A stretch of DNA of 44,455 nucleotides from an uncultured Mycoplasmatota bacterium (lineage in GTDB: Bacteria > Bacillota_I > Bacilli_A > RF39 > UBA660), in NCBI GenBank assembly GCA_900554305.1, contig USGV01000013.1:1-44455 (forward strand), given 5' to 3'. The notes under the pieces were generated by a model. That model worked only from the letters and a program-made list of their open reading frames with translations, searched no databases and was not told the origin of the DNA. The position numbers and the translations under genes were made by a program. This document shows, in pieces, positions 8,288 to 16,696 of this stretch (the stretch's first letter is position 1; the number at the start of each line of letters is the position of its first letter).

Positions 8288-9217
8288 TTATTTTATTCTT
8301 TCAATTACTCGAAGTTTAGCACTTCTTGCACGGTTGTTATTTTTTAACTCTTCCTCACTCGGAAGAATTGCTTTGTTGACAACCAATTTAAAGTCTGGTA
8401 AATACTCGTCAGGAATATTTGGTAATCCCCTTACTTTATCATCAATCTTACATTTTTCCTTAAATACTTGTTTAACAATTCTATCTTCTAATGAATGAAA
8501 TGTAATTACCGCCACTCTTCCTCCTACTTTGATTAATGATAGTGCTTGTTCTAGTGCTGGTTCTAATACATCTAATTCATGATTTACTTCAATTCTTATT
8601 GCTTGAAAAATTTGTCGTGCTGGATGTTTATCTTTTCTAAATTTCATCGGTACAGCACTTTTTATAATTTCTACTAATTCTAAGGTGGTTTCTATTGGTT
8701 TTTGTTTTCTATATTCCACAATCTTTTTTGCAATGTTATTTGAAAACTTATCTTCTCCATATTTCTTGAATATTCTTGTTAATTCTTCCTTTGAGTAATT
8801 ATTTACTACTTCATAAGCAGAAAGAGGATTTTCTCTATTCATACGCATGTCCAGTTTGGCATCCTCATGATATGAAAATCCACGAGAAGCATCATCTAGT
8901 TGTGGAGAAGATACTCCTAAATCAAATAAAATCCCATCGACTGCTGTTACATTCTTTTTTTCTAGTTCTTCTTTTAAATTTACAAAATTACTTTTAATAA
9001 TAGTGAAGTTAGTACCAATCGCATTTAAGCGATTAGTACTATGCCGAATTGCTTCACTATCTTGGTCAAAGGCGAATAAGACCCCTCTTTTTATTCGTTG
9101 CAAGATGTAACTACTGTGTCCGCCATAGCCTAAGGTACAATCTACAATGATACTATCTTCTTTTAAATTTAGTGCAGAAATTGACTCTTCTAATAGTACG
9201 CTAATATGTTTTTCCAT
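8288..9217 (-). CDS. rsmH: 16S rRNA (cytosine1402-N4)-methyltransferase RsmH (MraW)
   Basis: A 309-residue SAM-dependent methyltransferase that modifies C1402 in the ribosomal P site. It starts with the family hallmark HISVLLEES, has the SAM-binding motif DCTLGYGGHS (residues ~26-35), the motif LFDLGVSSPQLDDASRGFSY (~97-116), and the C-terminal block VITFHSLEDRIVK and NNRARSAKLRV. Length and motifs are normal. The ATG overlaps the mraZ stop by one base (TAATG), so the two are translationally coupled. Confidence 0.97.
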   Translation of the reverse strand: MEKHISVLLEESISALNLKEDSIIVDCTLGYGGHSSYILQRIKRGVLFAFDQDSEAIRHSTNRLNAIGTNFTIIKSNFVNLKEELEKKNVTAVDGILFDLGVSSPQLDDASRGFSYHEDAKLDMRMNRENPLSAYEVVNNYSKEELTRIFKKYGEDKFSNNIAKKIVEYRKQKPIETTLELVEIIKSAVPMKFRKDKHPARQIFQAIRIEVNHELDVLEPALEQALSLIKVGGRVAVITFHSLEDRIVKQVFKEKCKIDDKVRGLPNIPDEYLPDFKLVVNKAILPSEEELKNNNRARSAKLRVIERIK

Positions 9218-9654
9218 TATAAATCCACACTTTCATTAAATAGATTTTCGGCTATATCAGACATGTTGATGGAAGCAGAATTGAAAAAGTTTTCCCAAGC
9301 AGTTTTTGACCATATTTCTAGCCTGTCTCCAGTACCGATTACAACGCAGTCTTTTTCGATACCAGCATAGGCAATTAGTGGGGAGGTAATATTAATACGG
9401 CCTTGCTTGTCAAATTCTGCTACAGTAGCACCTGATAGGAAGAAACGGGTAAAGTTTCTTGCATCTTTCTTGGTAAACGGTAAGGATTCTAGTTTATGGA
9501 CGATGGTTTCCCATCTTTCTATGGGATAAGCAAATAAACAGTTTTCAATACCTCTCGTAATAACAAATTTATCGCCTAGTTCTGTTCTAAATTTTGAAGG
9601 AATAATTAATCTTCCTTTATCATCAATAGAATGATGATATTCACCCATAAACAT
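9217..9654 (-). CDS. mraZ: MraZ, transcriptional regulator of the division operon
   Basis: A 145-residue AbrB-like DNA-binding protein with two SpoVT/AbrB half domains: [21 protein letters not shown] at the start and [21 protein letters not shown] in the second half, each with the family DxKGR motif (DDKGR, DKQGR). I use ATG 9654 because Bacillus MraZ begins MFMGEY in the same way and the upstream in-frame GTG falls in the operator. Known MraZ proteins bind repeated GTGG-type sites upstream of their own gene and set expression of the mra operon; three such repeats lie immediately upstream here. Confidence 0.97.
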   Translation of the reverse strand: MFMGEYHHSIDDKGRLIIPSKFRTELGDKFVITRGIENCLFAYPIERWETIVHKLESLPFTKKDARNFTRFFLSGATVAEFDKQGRINITSPLIAYAGIEKDCVVIGTGDRLEIWSKTAWENFFNSASINMSDIAENLFNESVDL

Positions 9655-9662
9655 AAAAATCC

Positions 9663-9687
9663 CCCACTTTTCACCACCAGTTACCAC
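9663..9687 (-). promoter_or_regulatory. MraZ operator: three GTGG repeats at 10-bp spacing
   Basis: Reading the minus strand from 9687: GTGGT, five bases, GTGGT, five bases, GTGGG. The exact 10-bp period puts the three repeats on one face of the helix. MraZ boxes of this design (short G-rich repeats separated by 5 bp) are known upstream of mraZ in other bacteria. The array begins a few bases after the expected transcription start and its last repeat overlaps the mraZ ribosome site (GTGGGGG), so MraZ binding could block initiation or elongation. Confidence 0.85.
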
Positions 9688-9698
9688 TGATTAACTAT

Positions 9699-9727
9699 AT
9701 ATTAACTAAAATAAGAGAGTTTGTAAA
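9699..9727 (-). promoter_or_regulatory. SigA-type promoter of the mraZ operon
   Basis: TTTACA (-35), 17 bases, TAATAT (-10) on the minus strand, directly upstream of the MraZ operator. Confidence 0.85.
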
Positions 9728-9769
9728 TATACTGAAGAAAAAATTTTTTAACATTTACATATTCTTTAC

Positions 9770-9796
9770 AAAAAAATAAATCCATTTCGGATTTAC
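9770..9796 (-). terminator. Intrinsic terminator of the short unit between thrS and mraZ
   Basis: Minus-strand stem AAATCC-GAAAT-GGATTT followed by TA and seven T residues. It isolates the mraZ promoter from upstream transcription. Confidence 0.85.
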
Positions 9797-9876
9797 TTTC
9801 TTTTTTTCTGATAAATCTTATACCCTCCACTATGATAATCCATGCTCCATTGCCATTTTACAATCTCCTCTTTCTT
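9797..9876 (-). ncRNA. Candidate small RNA or micro-ORF transcript of ~100 nt
   Basis: A consensus promoter (9882-9910) and a terminator (9770-9796) frame a transcript of about 100 nt in the 327-base gap between mraZ and thrS. It contains AGAGGAG, 8 nt before an ATG that opens only an eight-codon frame (MAMEHGLS, stop TAG). A second frame is open from the ribosome site to the TAA before the terminator and would read VKWQWSMDYHSGGYKIYQKK and two more residues, but its only ATG is internal and lacks a proper site. Whether it acts as RNA or a basic micropeptide cannot be decided from sequence. I recognise no RNA family. Confidence 0.5.
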
Positions 9877-9881
9877 GGCGG

Positions 9882-9910
9882 ATATTATACCACAAAGAAA
9901 AAATTGTCAA
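9882..9910 (-). promoter_or_regulatory. Strong SigA-type promoter for the ~100-nt unit
   Basis: Perfect TTGACA (-35), 17 bases, TAATAT (-10). An overlapping perfect TATAAT sits two bases earlier with a 15-base spacer. Confidence 0.75.
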
Positions 9911-9947
9911 TTTATTCTGTATATTATATTAAGCTTATTCTTAATGT

Positions 9948-9972
9948 AAAAAAGATTTACTTTCGTAAACCT
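9948..9972 (-). terminator. Intrinsic terminator of thrS
   Basis: Minus-strand stem AGGTTTAC-GAAA-GTAAATCT followed by a T run, 10 bases after the thrS stop. Confidence 0.85.
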
Positions 9973-9981
9973 TTTCTTAAT

Positions 9982-11745
9982 TTATTTTCTTAGTTCCTTG
10001 TTTTCGATTTCTTTTTTTATTAATTTTATGAATTCTTCCTCAGATACTGTTGTTGTTTCTTTTTCACCATGTAATCTATAGCTTATGGTATTATTTTGTT
10101 TTTCATTATCTCCTAGTATTAAAGTATAAGGAACTTTTTTAGTCTGTGCTTCTCTTAAACGATATCCTAATTTTTCATTTCTATCATCTAGTTCTGCACG
10201 AATTCCTTGTTCTTTTAATTTTTCTGTTACTTCTCTTGCATAATCTCCTTGGAATTCAGATGATACTGGAATTACTGATACCTGTGTTGGAGCTAACCAA
10301 GTTGGAAATGCTCCTTTTGTCTCTTCAATTAAGAAAGCTGTAAAACGATCGAATGTTCCAAATATCGCTCTATGAATTACTACTGGAGTTTGTTTTTCTC
10401 CATTAGAGTCTACATATGTAAGTTCAAATCTTCTTGGTAGCAAGAAATCTAATTGGCAAGTAGAAAGTGTTACTTCTGGTCCTACAGCCGGTTTTACTTC
10501 AACATCTAGTTTAGGTCCGTAGAATGCGGCTTCTCCCTCAGCTTCAAAATAATCTACTCCCATTTCATTTAATACTTCTCTTAATTTGTTTTCTGCAGTA
10601 TCCCACATTTCATCATCGTCGAAATATTTTTCTTTATCGTTTTTATCTCTTAGTGACAATCTAAATTTGTAATCTTTTATTCCGAAGTCTTTATAAACAT
10701 CTAAAATTAAGCTTACTACGCGTTTGAATTCGTCTCCTATTTGATCCGGTCTAACAAATAGATGGGCATCGTTTTGACACATGCAACGAACTCTTTCTAA
10801 TCCTTTTACAGCACCACTCGCTTCATATCTAAAGTCAGTTGCGAACTCTCCAATGCGAACTGGGAGATCTCTATAAGAATGCATCTTGTTTTTATATACT
10901 AGCATATGATGTGGGCAGTTCATTGGACGAAGTACAAACTCTTCATCATCTACTTTCATCATAGGAAACATATTTTCTTTATAATGATCCCAGTGACCTG
11001 AAGTTTTATATAAGTTTACAGTACCAACACATGGTGTATATACATGATTGTACCCCATGGCTTCTTCTTTTTGATATATATAATTTTCTAATTCATGACG
11101 AATTAATGCTCCATTTGGTAACCATAGAGGCATTCCTGAACCAACTAATTCATGAGTCATAAATAACTCTTGTTCTTTTCCGATTTTTCTATGATCTCTT
11201 TCTTTTGCTTCTTCTAGTTCTTGTAGATAATTGTCTAGGTCCTCTTGATTTTCAAAGCACACACCATAAACTCTTTGAAGCATTTTATTTTTGGCATCAC
11301 CTTTCCAGTATGCTCCGCTGTGTTTTATTAACTTAAAATGTTTTAATTCTTTTACAGTTTCTACATGTGGTCCTCGGCAAAGATCTGTGAAGTCTCCTTG
11401 GGTGTAACAAGAAATTGTCGTTTCATTCTCATCCATTCTAGAAATTAAATCTAGTTTATATGGATCTTCTTTAAACATTTCTAATGCTTCTTCTTTAGTT
11501 AATTCATGACGAACTATTCTTTTTCCATCTTTTGCGATTTTTTTCATTTCCCGTTCTATTTTAGGAAGATCTTCCTCAGTTAAAGTTTTATCTCCTAAAT
11601 CAATATCATAATAGAACCCTTCTTCTATTACTGGTCCTACCCAGAATTTTGCTTCTGGATATAAATGCTTTACTGCTTGTGCTAATAAATGAGCGCAAGA
11701 GTGATTCATCATATTTAATCTTTCATTTTCTTTTATATTTATCAT
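9982..11745 (-). CDS. thrS: Threonyl-tRNA synthetase lacking the TGS domain
   Basis: A 587-residue class II synthetase that charges tRNA-Thr. It contains the second additional (editing-type) domain ([16 protein letters not shown], with the HxxxH pair), the catalytic core with the zinc ligand motif RPMNCPHHM near 290, motif 3 [15 protein letters not shown] near 470, and the anticodon-binding domain at the end ([13 protein letters not shown]...). Bacillus ThrS (~640 residues) begins with a ~60-residue TGS domain; here the protein begins at [19 protein letters not shown], just before the editing domain, with a good ribosome site (AAAGGAGAG). So TGS is truly absent, not missed by a wrong start. 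It is the second gene of a T-box-controlled operon. Confidence 0.97.
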   Translation of the reverse strand: MINIKENERLNMMNHSCAHLLAQAVKHLYPEAKFWVGPVIEEGFYYDIDLGDKTLTEEDLPKIEREMKKIAKDGKRIVRHELTKEEALEMFKEDPYKLDLISRMDENETTISCYTQGDFTDLCRGPHVETVKELKHFKLIKHSGAYWKGDAKNKMLQRVYGVCFENQEDLDNYLQELEEAKERDHRKIGKEQELFMTHELVGSGMPLWLPNGALIRHELENYIYQKEEAMGYNHVYTPCVGTVNLYKTSGHWDHYKENMFPMMKVDDEEFVLRPMNCPHHMLVYKNKMHSYRDLPVRIGEFATDFRYEASGAVKGLERVRCMCQNDAHLFVRPDQIGDEFKRVVSLILDVYKDFGIKDYKFRLSLRDKNDKEKYFDDDEMWDTAENKLREVLNEMGVDYFEAEGEAAFYGPKLDVEVKPAVGPEVTLSTCQLDFLLPRRFELTYVDSNGEKQTPVVIHRAIFGTFDRFTAFLIEETKGAFPTWLAPTQVSVIPVSSEFQGDYAREVTEKLKEQGIRAELDDRNEKLGYRLREAQTKKVPYTLILGDNEKQNNTISYRLHGEKETTTVSEEEFIKLIKKEIENKELRK

Positions 11746-11764
11746 ATTATCTCTCCTTTATATT

Positions 11765-12565
11765 TTATCCTTTTTTACGATATTGGACTCCTATTTCTTG
11801 GGTTAACTTTTCTAGTGATGTACCATATGGATTCATATATGGTATTATTCTTGCATTTCTTTCCTTATTTGTTTCATTCCTTACTAATATGTATTCTCCT
11901 GTCGCAACTTGATCGTACGAGAGGTTTTGTAGTCTTACCCTCTTAGGTGGTTCCTGACCTTTTGTTCGTATAATCTGTTCCATTTCTTCGTGAGTTAAGC
12001 GTTTTTGTTGCAAACATTGAATACCAAAATAGTCTTGTAAAAACCTTCTCGTAGTAATGCTTAAGTCAAATTGTCTTTCTTTGTTAATTCTAGATTTTTT
12101 CCTACTAGGCGTTTTGTTTTCTACTTCAAAAGTCACATTATCTTGTTCATATTTTTCGTAATCAATGGTTTCTAAATCTAATTCGATTTCTAATTCCAGC
12201 TCTTTTTGACGGCAGATTTTTTGTGCTTGTGTTTTTACATTAGGATTTTCTGCTTTCTGTGTTAATTGCGCTAAATTATCAATAGGCATTTGTTCCATTA
12301 AATGATATGCTCTAATGATTTGACTGTTATCCTTTTCTACTAACAGTTTTGCATTTATTGCATCCCATAAAATTTGTTTTTGAAAGTCATCATTTGATCT
12401 CGAGAGTTTTTTAGACAGTTCTTTTAAGCTCACATTTTCTGATAAGTATCTCTCTAATAAAATTGCTTTTACATATCTTGTAAACTTCTCATCCTGTTTT
12501 TGTTGCACTAAAATAAGTAATGCTTGTTCATGAAAATCTTTTACCTTTGGTTTATATCTTTTCAT
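11765..12565 (-). CDS. Hypothetical charged protein between the T-box and thrS
   Basis: A 266-residue soluble, highly charged and Gln-rich protein that I do not recognise. The N-terminal ~110 residues look all-helical (KDFHEQALLILVQQKQDEKFTRY...LKELSKKL...), resembling a helical-repeat or helix-turn-helix-like section. A Glu-rich linker follows (~115-150), then a basic helical section. The C-terminal ~60 residues contain a conserved-looking stretch, YDQVATGEYILVRNETNKERNARIIPY. No cysteines form a metal site and there is no signal peptide. It starts at ATG 12565 after GAGGAG, directly downstream of the T-box terminator, and thrS follows by 19 bases, so it is the first gene read when the T-box senses uncharged tRNA-Thr. 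Confidence 0.75.
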   Translation of the reverse strand: MKRYKPKVKDFHEQALLILVQQKQDEKFTRYVKAILLERYLSENVSLKELSKKLSRSNDDFQKQILWDAINAKLLVEKDNSQIIRAYHLMEQMPIDNLAQLTQKAENPNVKTQAQKICRQKELELEIELDLETIDYEKYEQDNVTFEVENKTPSRKKSRINKERQFDLSITTRRFLQDYFGIQCLQQKRLTHEEMEQIIRTKGQEPPKRVRLQNLSYDQVATGEYILVRNETNKERNARIIPYMNPYGTSLEKLTQEIGVQYRKKG

Positions 12566-12586
12566 ATTATCTCCTCACTTTACAAA

Positions 12587-12618
12587 TAAAAAAAGCACCC
12601 CTTTTTCAGGAGTGCTTT
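12587..12618 (-). terminator. T-box regulated terminator
   Basis: Stem AAAGCACTCC/GGGGTGCTTT followed by a T run, immediately 3' of the T-box core. The TCCT at its 5' arm can pair with AGGA of the T-box core to form the alternative antiterminator. Confidence 0.9.
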
Positions 12619-12777
12619 GTACACGGTACCATCCTATTTTTTACTTATTTTTGATAACGGTTCTAACCGGAATTACTTTTTATAATTCTACTCGAAAGGG
12701 AGTAATAAATTAGACTTTTCTTCGTTCTCACCTACCACGAAGTCTCTTTTAAAAGCGATTAATTTATCATGTCCTTT
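12587..12777 (-). promoter_or_regulatory. T-box riboswitch, threonine specifier (ACU)
   Basis: The T-box core AGGATGGTACCGTG is at 12622-12635 (consensus AGGGTGGTACCGCG). Stem I is recognisable: a 5-bp lower helix AAAGG/CCTTT (12773-12777 with 12695-12699), an internal loop whose 3' strand is TACTC, an 8-bp helix ATAAATTA/TAATTTAT, and a distal hairpin with AGAGACTTCG and GGTGAGAACG. The loop's central triplet ACT (12701-12703) is a Thr codon in the specifier position, fitting the downstream thrS. The core reads TGGT, predicting a tRNA-Thr with discriminator base A. The competing terminator is annotated separately. Specifier assignment is by hand folding. Confidence 0.92.
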
Positions 12778-12804
12778 GTCAATGTATTTTTCAAATACAG
12801 TTTT

Positions 12805-12833
12805 AGCATAGCACCTTTTTCTATTTTATTCAA
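12805..12833 (-). promoter_or_regulatory. Promoter of the T-box-thrS operon
   Basis: TTGAAT (-35), 17 bases, TATGCT (-10) on the minus strand. The -35 lies only a few bases past the M23 peptidase stop. The first ~20 nt of the leader can form a small hairpin (TGTATTT/AAATACA) before Stem I. Confidence 0.6.
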
Positions 12834-12840
12834 CCTTTTT

Positions 12841-13632
12841 TTATCTACTATACCAAGTTGTTGGTACATTCATCACTGATTGTAGTCCTAGGAAGCCTTG
12901 ATAGTATCTTTGCCTTCCATAGCGGAAAAATCCATTTAGTGAAGAACAGTTTCCATCATTTGCATCAAAAATGCTACAATCTACTACTGCTAAGTGAAGA
13001 TGCACTCCTGTTGCAATACCGGTTCTTCCCATAAATCCTAAATAATCATTAATAGTTACTGGCTTTCCTACATATAAATCCGGAGCATAGCTAGATAAAT
13101 GGACATATTGAGAAGTATAGTTTTGACCATTAATATTGTGATTGACGGTTACGATTTTAGCTCCTGCAGAATCCCTGTAAATTCCTGATATGGTTCCATT
13201 AGCAACAGGATAAATAGGTTCTGCAGTTCCTCTTGGACTAGTAATATCTAAAGCAAAGTGAGATGCGTTTACGTAACTTGTAATTGTTCCCATTTCCGTT
13301 GGTAAGTACCATATCCTTTTTGGGCTTTCTAGAGTAGCAACTGTATTTTTTCTTGCCGGTAGTGCTACTGCTGTCGGAGATTCTTTAGATACATAGGTGC
13401 CACTTTTCATTTCTTTATATATCTGAAAAACATTATTTGTTTCGGTTGTTGTTGTTTCTTTTTTCTCCGCCACTTCAACAGCTGCCATATCTTTTGTGTT
13501 TACTAATTCGTACTCTAATTGAAAAGCCTGGGTTGATAGATTATTTTTATAATATACCAAAGAAAAAGAAAGAAGTAATAGTGCGCAAGATATCTTTTTG
13601 ATAAGTTCTTTATTAGATAATATCTTTTGCAT
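12841..13632 (-). CDS. Membrane-anchored M23 (LytM/lysostaphin-like) peptidase
   Basis: A 263-residue exported protein: a short N-terminus, a membrane helix (residues ~13-27, ISCALLLLSFSLVYY), a spacer and a C-terminal M23 metallopeptidase domain. Zinc ligands are visible as HFALD (HxxxD, near 123-127) and HLH (near 211-213), with the linking pattern SPRGTAEPIYPVANGTI and VTVNHNINGQNYTSQYVHLS typical of the fold. Such enzymes cut peptide cross-links in peptidoglycan. After the HLH motif there is an unusual ~45-residue tail with two cysteines (DCSIF..., GNCSS) and aromatic-rich sequence. It has its own promoter; thrS is served by a separate promoter just beyond its stop. Confidence 0.92.
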   Translation of the reverse strand: MQKILSNKELIKKISCALLLLSFSLVYYKNNLSTQAFQLEYELVNTKDMAAVEVAEKKETTTTETNNVFQIYKEMKSGTYVSKESPTAVALPARKNTVATLESPKRIWYLPTEMGTITSYVNASHFALDITSPRGTAEPIYPVANGTISGIYRDSAGAKIVTVNHNINGQNYTSQYVHLSSYAPDLYVGKPVTINDYLGFMGRTGIATGVHLHLAVVDCSIFDANDGNCSSLNGFFRYGRQRYYQGFLGLQSVMNVPTTWYSR

Positions 13633-13658
13633 ACTTCTTCCCCCTAAAAATTGACTCT

Positions 13659-13687
13659 ATTTTATCATTACTTTTTTATTTTGTAAA
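13659..13687 (-). promoter_or_regulatory. Promoter of the M23 peptidase gene
   Basis: TTTACA (-35), 17 bases, TAAAAT (-10). The -35 touches the T run of the preceding dnaI terminator. Confidence 0.8.
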
Positions 13688-13715
13688 GAAAAATAGAAGC
13701 TAATTTCTTCTATTT
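13687..13715 (-). terminator. Intrinsic terminator of dnaI
   Basis: Minus-strand stem AAATAGAAG-AAATTAG-CTTCTATTT followed by TTC and a T-rich stretch. It contains the dnaI stop codon. Confidence 0.8.
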
Positions 13716-14608
13716 TTTCCAATTAATTCCATAGGTAATGTTAACTGTTTAATTCGTTCTATTATTCTTCTGGCTTTTACTTTATCTACTCCTGATGAAG
13801 TAATCGATAACGATGTTTCTAATTCTTCTAATGTCAAATTAGAAGTAAAAAATGTTGGCAAGTGATTTTGCATGCGATACTGAAGAATTGGACCTAGCAC
13901 TTCATCTCTTGCCCAGTTACTTTCATTTTCAGCACCTATATCATCTAGTAATAATATAGGTGAGTTTTTTATAAAATCAAATCTTTCATTGTAGTCTGTT
14001 TGAAAAGATGATTTTAAGCTTCTTAAAAACTCAGGATAATATACTAAGGCACAAGATACTTTTTTCTTTGCCATTTCGTTTAATAGAGCCGCAATTAAAT
14101 ATGTTTTTCCACTTCCAAAAGAGCCTGTTAAATATAGTCCTTTTGGATTTTCCTTTTTATTGTACTTTTCTATAAATTCTTTAAAGTATCTAATAATAGG
14201 AACTCTGGATTTATCATCGGTATAAACATCTTTCAAGCTTGCTTCTTTTATCTCTTTTGGCATATCAAATAGTTCTAGATTTTCTTTGTATGCATTTTCT
14301 TCTATATCTTTTTCTTTCCATTTGCAGGCAACATAAGAAAATTTAATAATCCTGTTTTCTTTTTCAGGAGTATAACAATACCCCACTACATTATTTTTGC
14401 AGTGTTCTAGACCTTTACAGTTTTTACAGTTTTTATGTTCTATCAAAGCATCCTCTAGGCTAGATGTATATTTCATTAAAATTTCTTCTTCGATTGGTAA
14501 TGTTTTGATAAATTGATAGAATTCTTTATTACTGCAAGCATCTTGAAACGAATGGATTAATTCTGTTTCGTTTAAATCTCTTTCTAAAATATTGTTTATT
14601 GCTTTCAT
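13700..14608 (-). CDS. dnaI: Primosomal protein DnaI, helicase-loader ATPase
   Basis: A 302-residue AAA+ ATPase of the DnaI/DnaC family that loads the replicative helicase. The N-terminal part carries a cysteine cluster (CKNCKGLEHCKNN, residues ~57-70) like the zinc-binding helicase-contact domain of Bacillus DnaI. Walker A is GSFGSGKT (~160-167), Walker B ILLLDDIGAE (~225), sensor 1 FFTSN near 253, and an arginine-finger region ARRIIERIKQL close to the end. It is bounded by its own promoter and terminator. In Bacillus dnaI lies near thrS, as here; the DnaB/DnaD partner gene normally next to it is absent. Confidence 0.95.
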   Translation of the reverse strand: MKAINNILERDLNETELIHSFQDACSNKEFYQFIKTLPIEEEILMKYTSSLEDALIEHKNCKNCKGLEHCKNNVVGYCYTPEKENRIIKFSYVACKWKEKDIEENAYKENLELFDMPKEIKEASLKDVYTDDKSRVPIIRYFKEFIEKYNKKENPKGLYLTGSFGSGKTYLIAALLNEMAKKKVSCALVYYPEFLRSLKSSFQTDYNERFDFIKNSPILLLDDIGAENESNWARDEVLGPILQYRMQNHLPTFFTSNLTLEELETSLSITSSGVDKVKARRIIERIKQLTLPMELIGKNRRN

Positions 14609-14630
14609 GTAATCACCTTTACTTATATTT

Positions 14631-14659
14631 ATTGTATCTTGTTTTTAATGAATTGTCTA
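14631..14659 (-). promoter_or_regulatory. Promoter of dnaI
   Basis: TAGACA (-35), 17 bases, TACAAT (-10), overlapping the comEC stop. Confidence 0.65.
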
Positions 14660-16696
14660 TTCTAGTTTTTTATCTTCTATGATTACTTCTGTATTTGGAA
14701 AAACAGTAATCGTTCCAGAATCTTTTGTCATTAAATAAGGAATATTTTTGTTTTCTAGTTTCTTTAGCACTTCTTGATTAGGGTGACCAAAGTTATTGTC
14801 TTGTCCTACCGAGATTAATGCTAGTCTTGGAGATGTAGCATTCAAAAAAGAAATTCCTGTACTAGTTTTAGAACCGTGATGGCCTACTTTTAATACATCT
14901 ATATTTAAATTATAATTTTCTAATAGATATTTTTCTGTATCTATTGTAGCATCTCCCATTAACAAAACAGTTAAATTGGGGTGATGTACATAATAAACAG
15001 AGCTACTATTGTTTTCATCCTTCCATGATTTATTTAATTGATAAAACGTAAAATTTCCTACTTGAAATACGGAATCCTGCTTACTTTCTGCTACTTTTCT
15101 TTCCTTTAGAAGGTTATTTTCTAAAAGTGAAGTTGGCCCTAAATTTATATATATTTTTTCAGTTTTAAAATGGTTAATTAAATAAAACACCTCTCCCATA
15201 TGGTCCATATCTCCATGTGTTAAAAAAAGAAAGTCTAACTTTTTAATTCCCAAACTTTTTAGGAGAGGAATTGTTGTATATTTTGTTATTGTGGTAGATG
15301 TTTTTCCATCAAATTGTAGTTTCCCACCAGTATCAATTAAGGCTGTTTTCCCTTGTGAATATATTAATAGAGAATCTCCTTGTCCTACATCTATCATTTT
15401 TATGAAATCTTGTTTTAAATGAGATGACAGATAATGTCCTAGAAAAAGAGTTATTAAGATGATTAATACTTTTTTCTGTTTCTTTTTTAAATATACAAGT
15501 AGAAATAAAAACTCAATAAAATAAATAAAAATATTTACTTTGGGAAAGATAAATTTTCCTATTTCTATTTTGCTTAAAAGCAGAGAACTTTGTTCTAGAA
15601 TAGTGATTGATAGTTGATATAGTGGCTCTATGATAGGGATTAAAAATGCAATGATTGTTAATGGAAAAACTACTATATTTACGTATGGAATATAGAATAG
15701 ATTGTATACTATGCTTAGTACATTAACTTGATAGAAATAGTATAGACTAATAGGAATACTTAATAGAAAAGAAAGAACAGAACTATACCATAAACTTTTC
15801 CAATAAGAAGTTCTTTCTTGAAAGAAAGACAATAACCCTATACTTATTATGAAAGAATACCAGAAAGCAGCTTCTGTTATAAAATAGGGATTTATTAACA
15901 TGGTAATTATTATTGAAAAAACAATTAATCTGTTTTTGGGGAGATTTAATCTCCATACTTTGTTAATAGAAAATAAAAAGAAAAATAGTACTCCTCGTAA
16001 TATAGAAGCATTTAAATCTAAAACAAAGAAATATAAGAATATTATTATAAATGTTATTAGATAGCTTGTCTTTTTATGCACTTTTATTTTCTTCAATATT
16101 CTTAATATTGTATTTGCAATCAAGTAAAATTGCATCCCACTGATTGCTAGAAGATGACTGATTCCATTTTCTTGATAACTTAACCTCACTTCCTCTTCTA
16201 TTTTTTCATCATTACCAAGGAGAAAAGCTTGCATATATGGATGAGTTGCTTTTTTATTTAAAATATTTTTTATTCTATCAAACAGTTTAGTAGAACTTTT
16301 TATTATCTTGATTTCGTTTATTGTTATCAATTGATAGATTCCTTGCTTTTTTAAATAAAATGAATAGTCAAAGAGATTTTTAGTAGTCGGAGTTCTTGGT
16401 TTAGTTATTGTACCTAATACTTTGACTTTATCTCCAATTTTTAAATCTTTGACTTTATTTTTTTGATTACTTTTGAAATAATAAGTACCTTGTATTTTCT
16501 CTTTTGCTTTTATTAATAGTGTAACTTTTTCATTATCTAATGTTCTTTTTTTTATTGTTCCTATTACTTTATTATCTTTTGGCATGTAATAAGTTTTTGA
16601 CGGAGTTAAAATTCTAATTGTTATTATTACGATGGTTGCTATTATTAAAATTAAAAGAAATAAATTAGACTGTAATATGATTTTTAATCTCTTCAT
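14657..16696 (-). CDS. comEC: ComEC/Rec2 DNA uptake channel
   Basis: About 679 residues from ATG 16696 (AGGAG 9 nt upstream; an in-frame GTG lies six bases earlier). Order: an N-terminal membrane helix, an OB-like extracellular domain (residues ~40-130), the Competence domain with many membrane helices (~150-420; hallmark NGISHLLAISGMQFYL near 180), and a metallo-beta-lactamase domain from ~434 (DVGQGDSLLI, LIDTGG, the metal motif THGDMDHMG, and VGHHGSKTST). ComEC passes single-stranded DNA across the membrane in natural transformation. The start overlaps the comEA 3' end by 32 bases. The comEB gene that separates comEA and comEC in Bacillus is missing. Confidence 0.95.
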   Translation of the reverse strand: MKRLKIILQSNLFLLILIIATIVIITIRILTPSKTYYMPKDNKVIGTIKKRTLDNEKVTLLIKAKEKIQGTYYFKSNQKNKVKDLKIGDKVKVLGTITKPRTPTTKNLFDYSFYLKKQGIYQLITINEIKIIKSSTKLFDRIKNILNKKATHPYMQAFLLGNDEKIEEEVRLSYQENGISHLLAISGMQFYLIANTILRILKKIKVHKKTSYLITFIIIFLYFFVLDLNASILRGVLFFFLFSINKVWRLNLPKNRLIVFSIIITMLINPYFITEAAFWYSFIISIGLLSFFQERTSYWKSLWYSSVLSFLLSIPISLYYFYQVNVLSIVYNLFYIPYVNIVVFPLTIIAFLIPIIEPLYQLSITILEQSSLLLSKIEIGKFIFPKVNIFIYFIEFLFLLVYLKKKQKKVLIILITLFLGHYLSSHLKQDFIKMIDVGQGDSLLIYSQGKTALIDTGGKLQFDGKTSTTITKYTTIPLLKSLGIKKLDFLFLTHGDMDHMGEVFYLINHFKTEKIYINLGPTSLLENNLLKERKVAESKQDSVFQVGNFTFYQLNKSWKDENNSSSVYYVHHPNLTVLLMGDATIDTEKYLLENYNLNIDVLKVGHHGSKTSTGISFLNATSPRLALISVGQDNNFGHPNQEVLKKLENKNIPYLMTKDSGTITVFPNTEVIIEDKKLE

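Noticed and set aside
9655..9687. Longer MraZ starting at GTG 9687
   Set aside because: The extension would be encoded by the operator repeats; ATG 9654 matches the family start MFMGEY and has GGGGG upstream.
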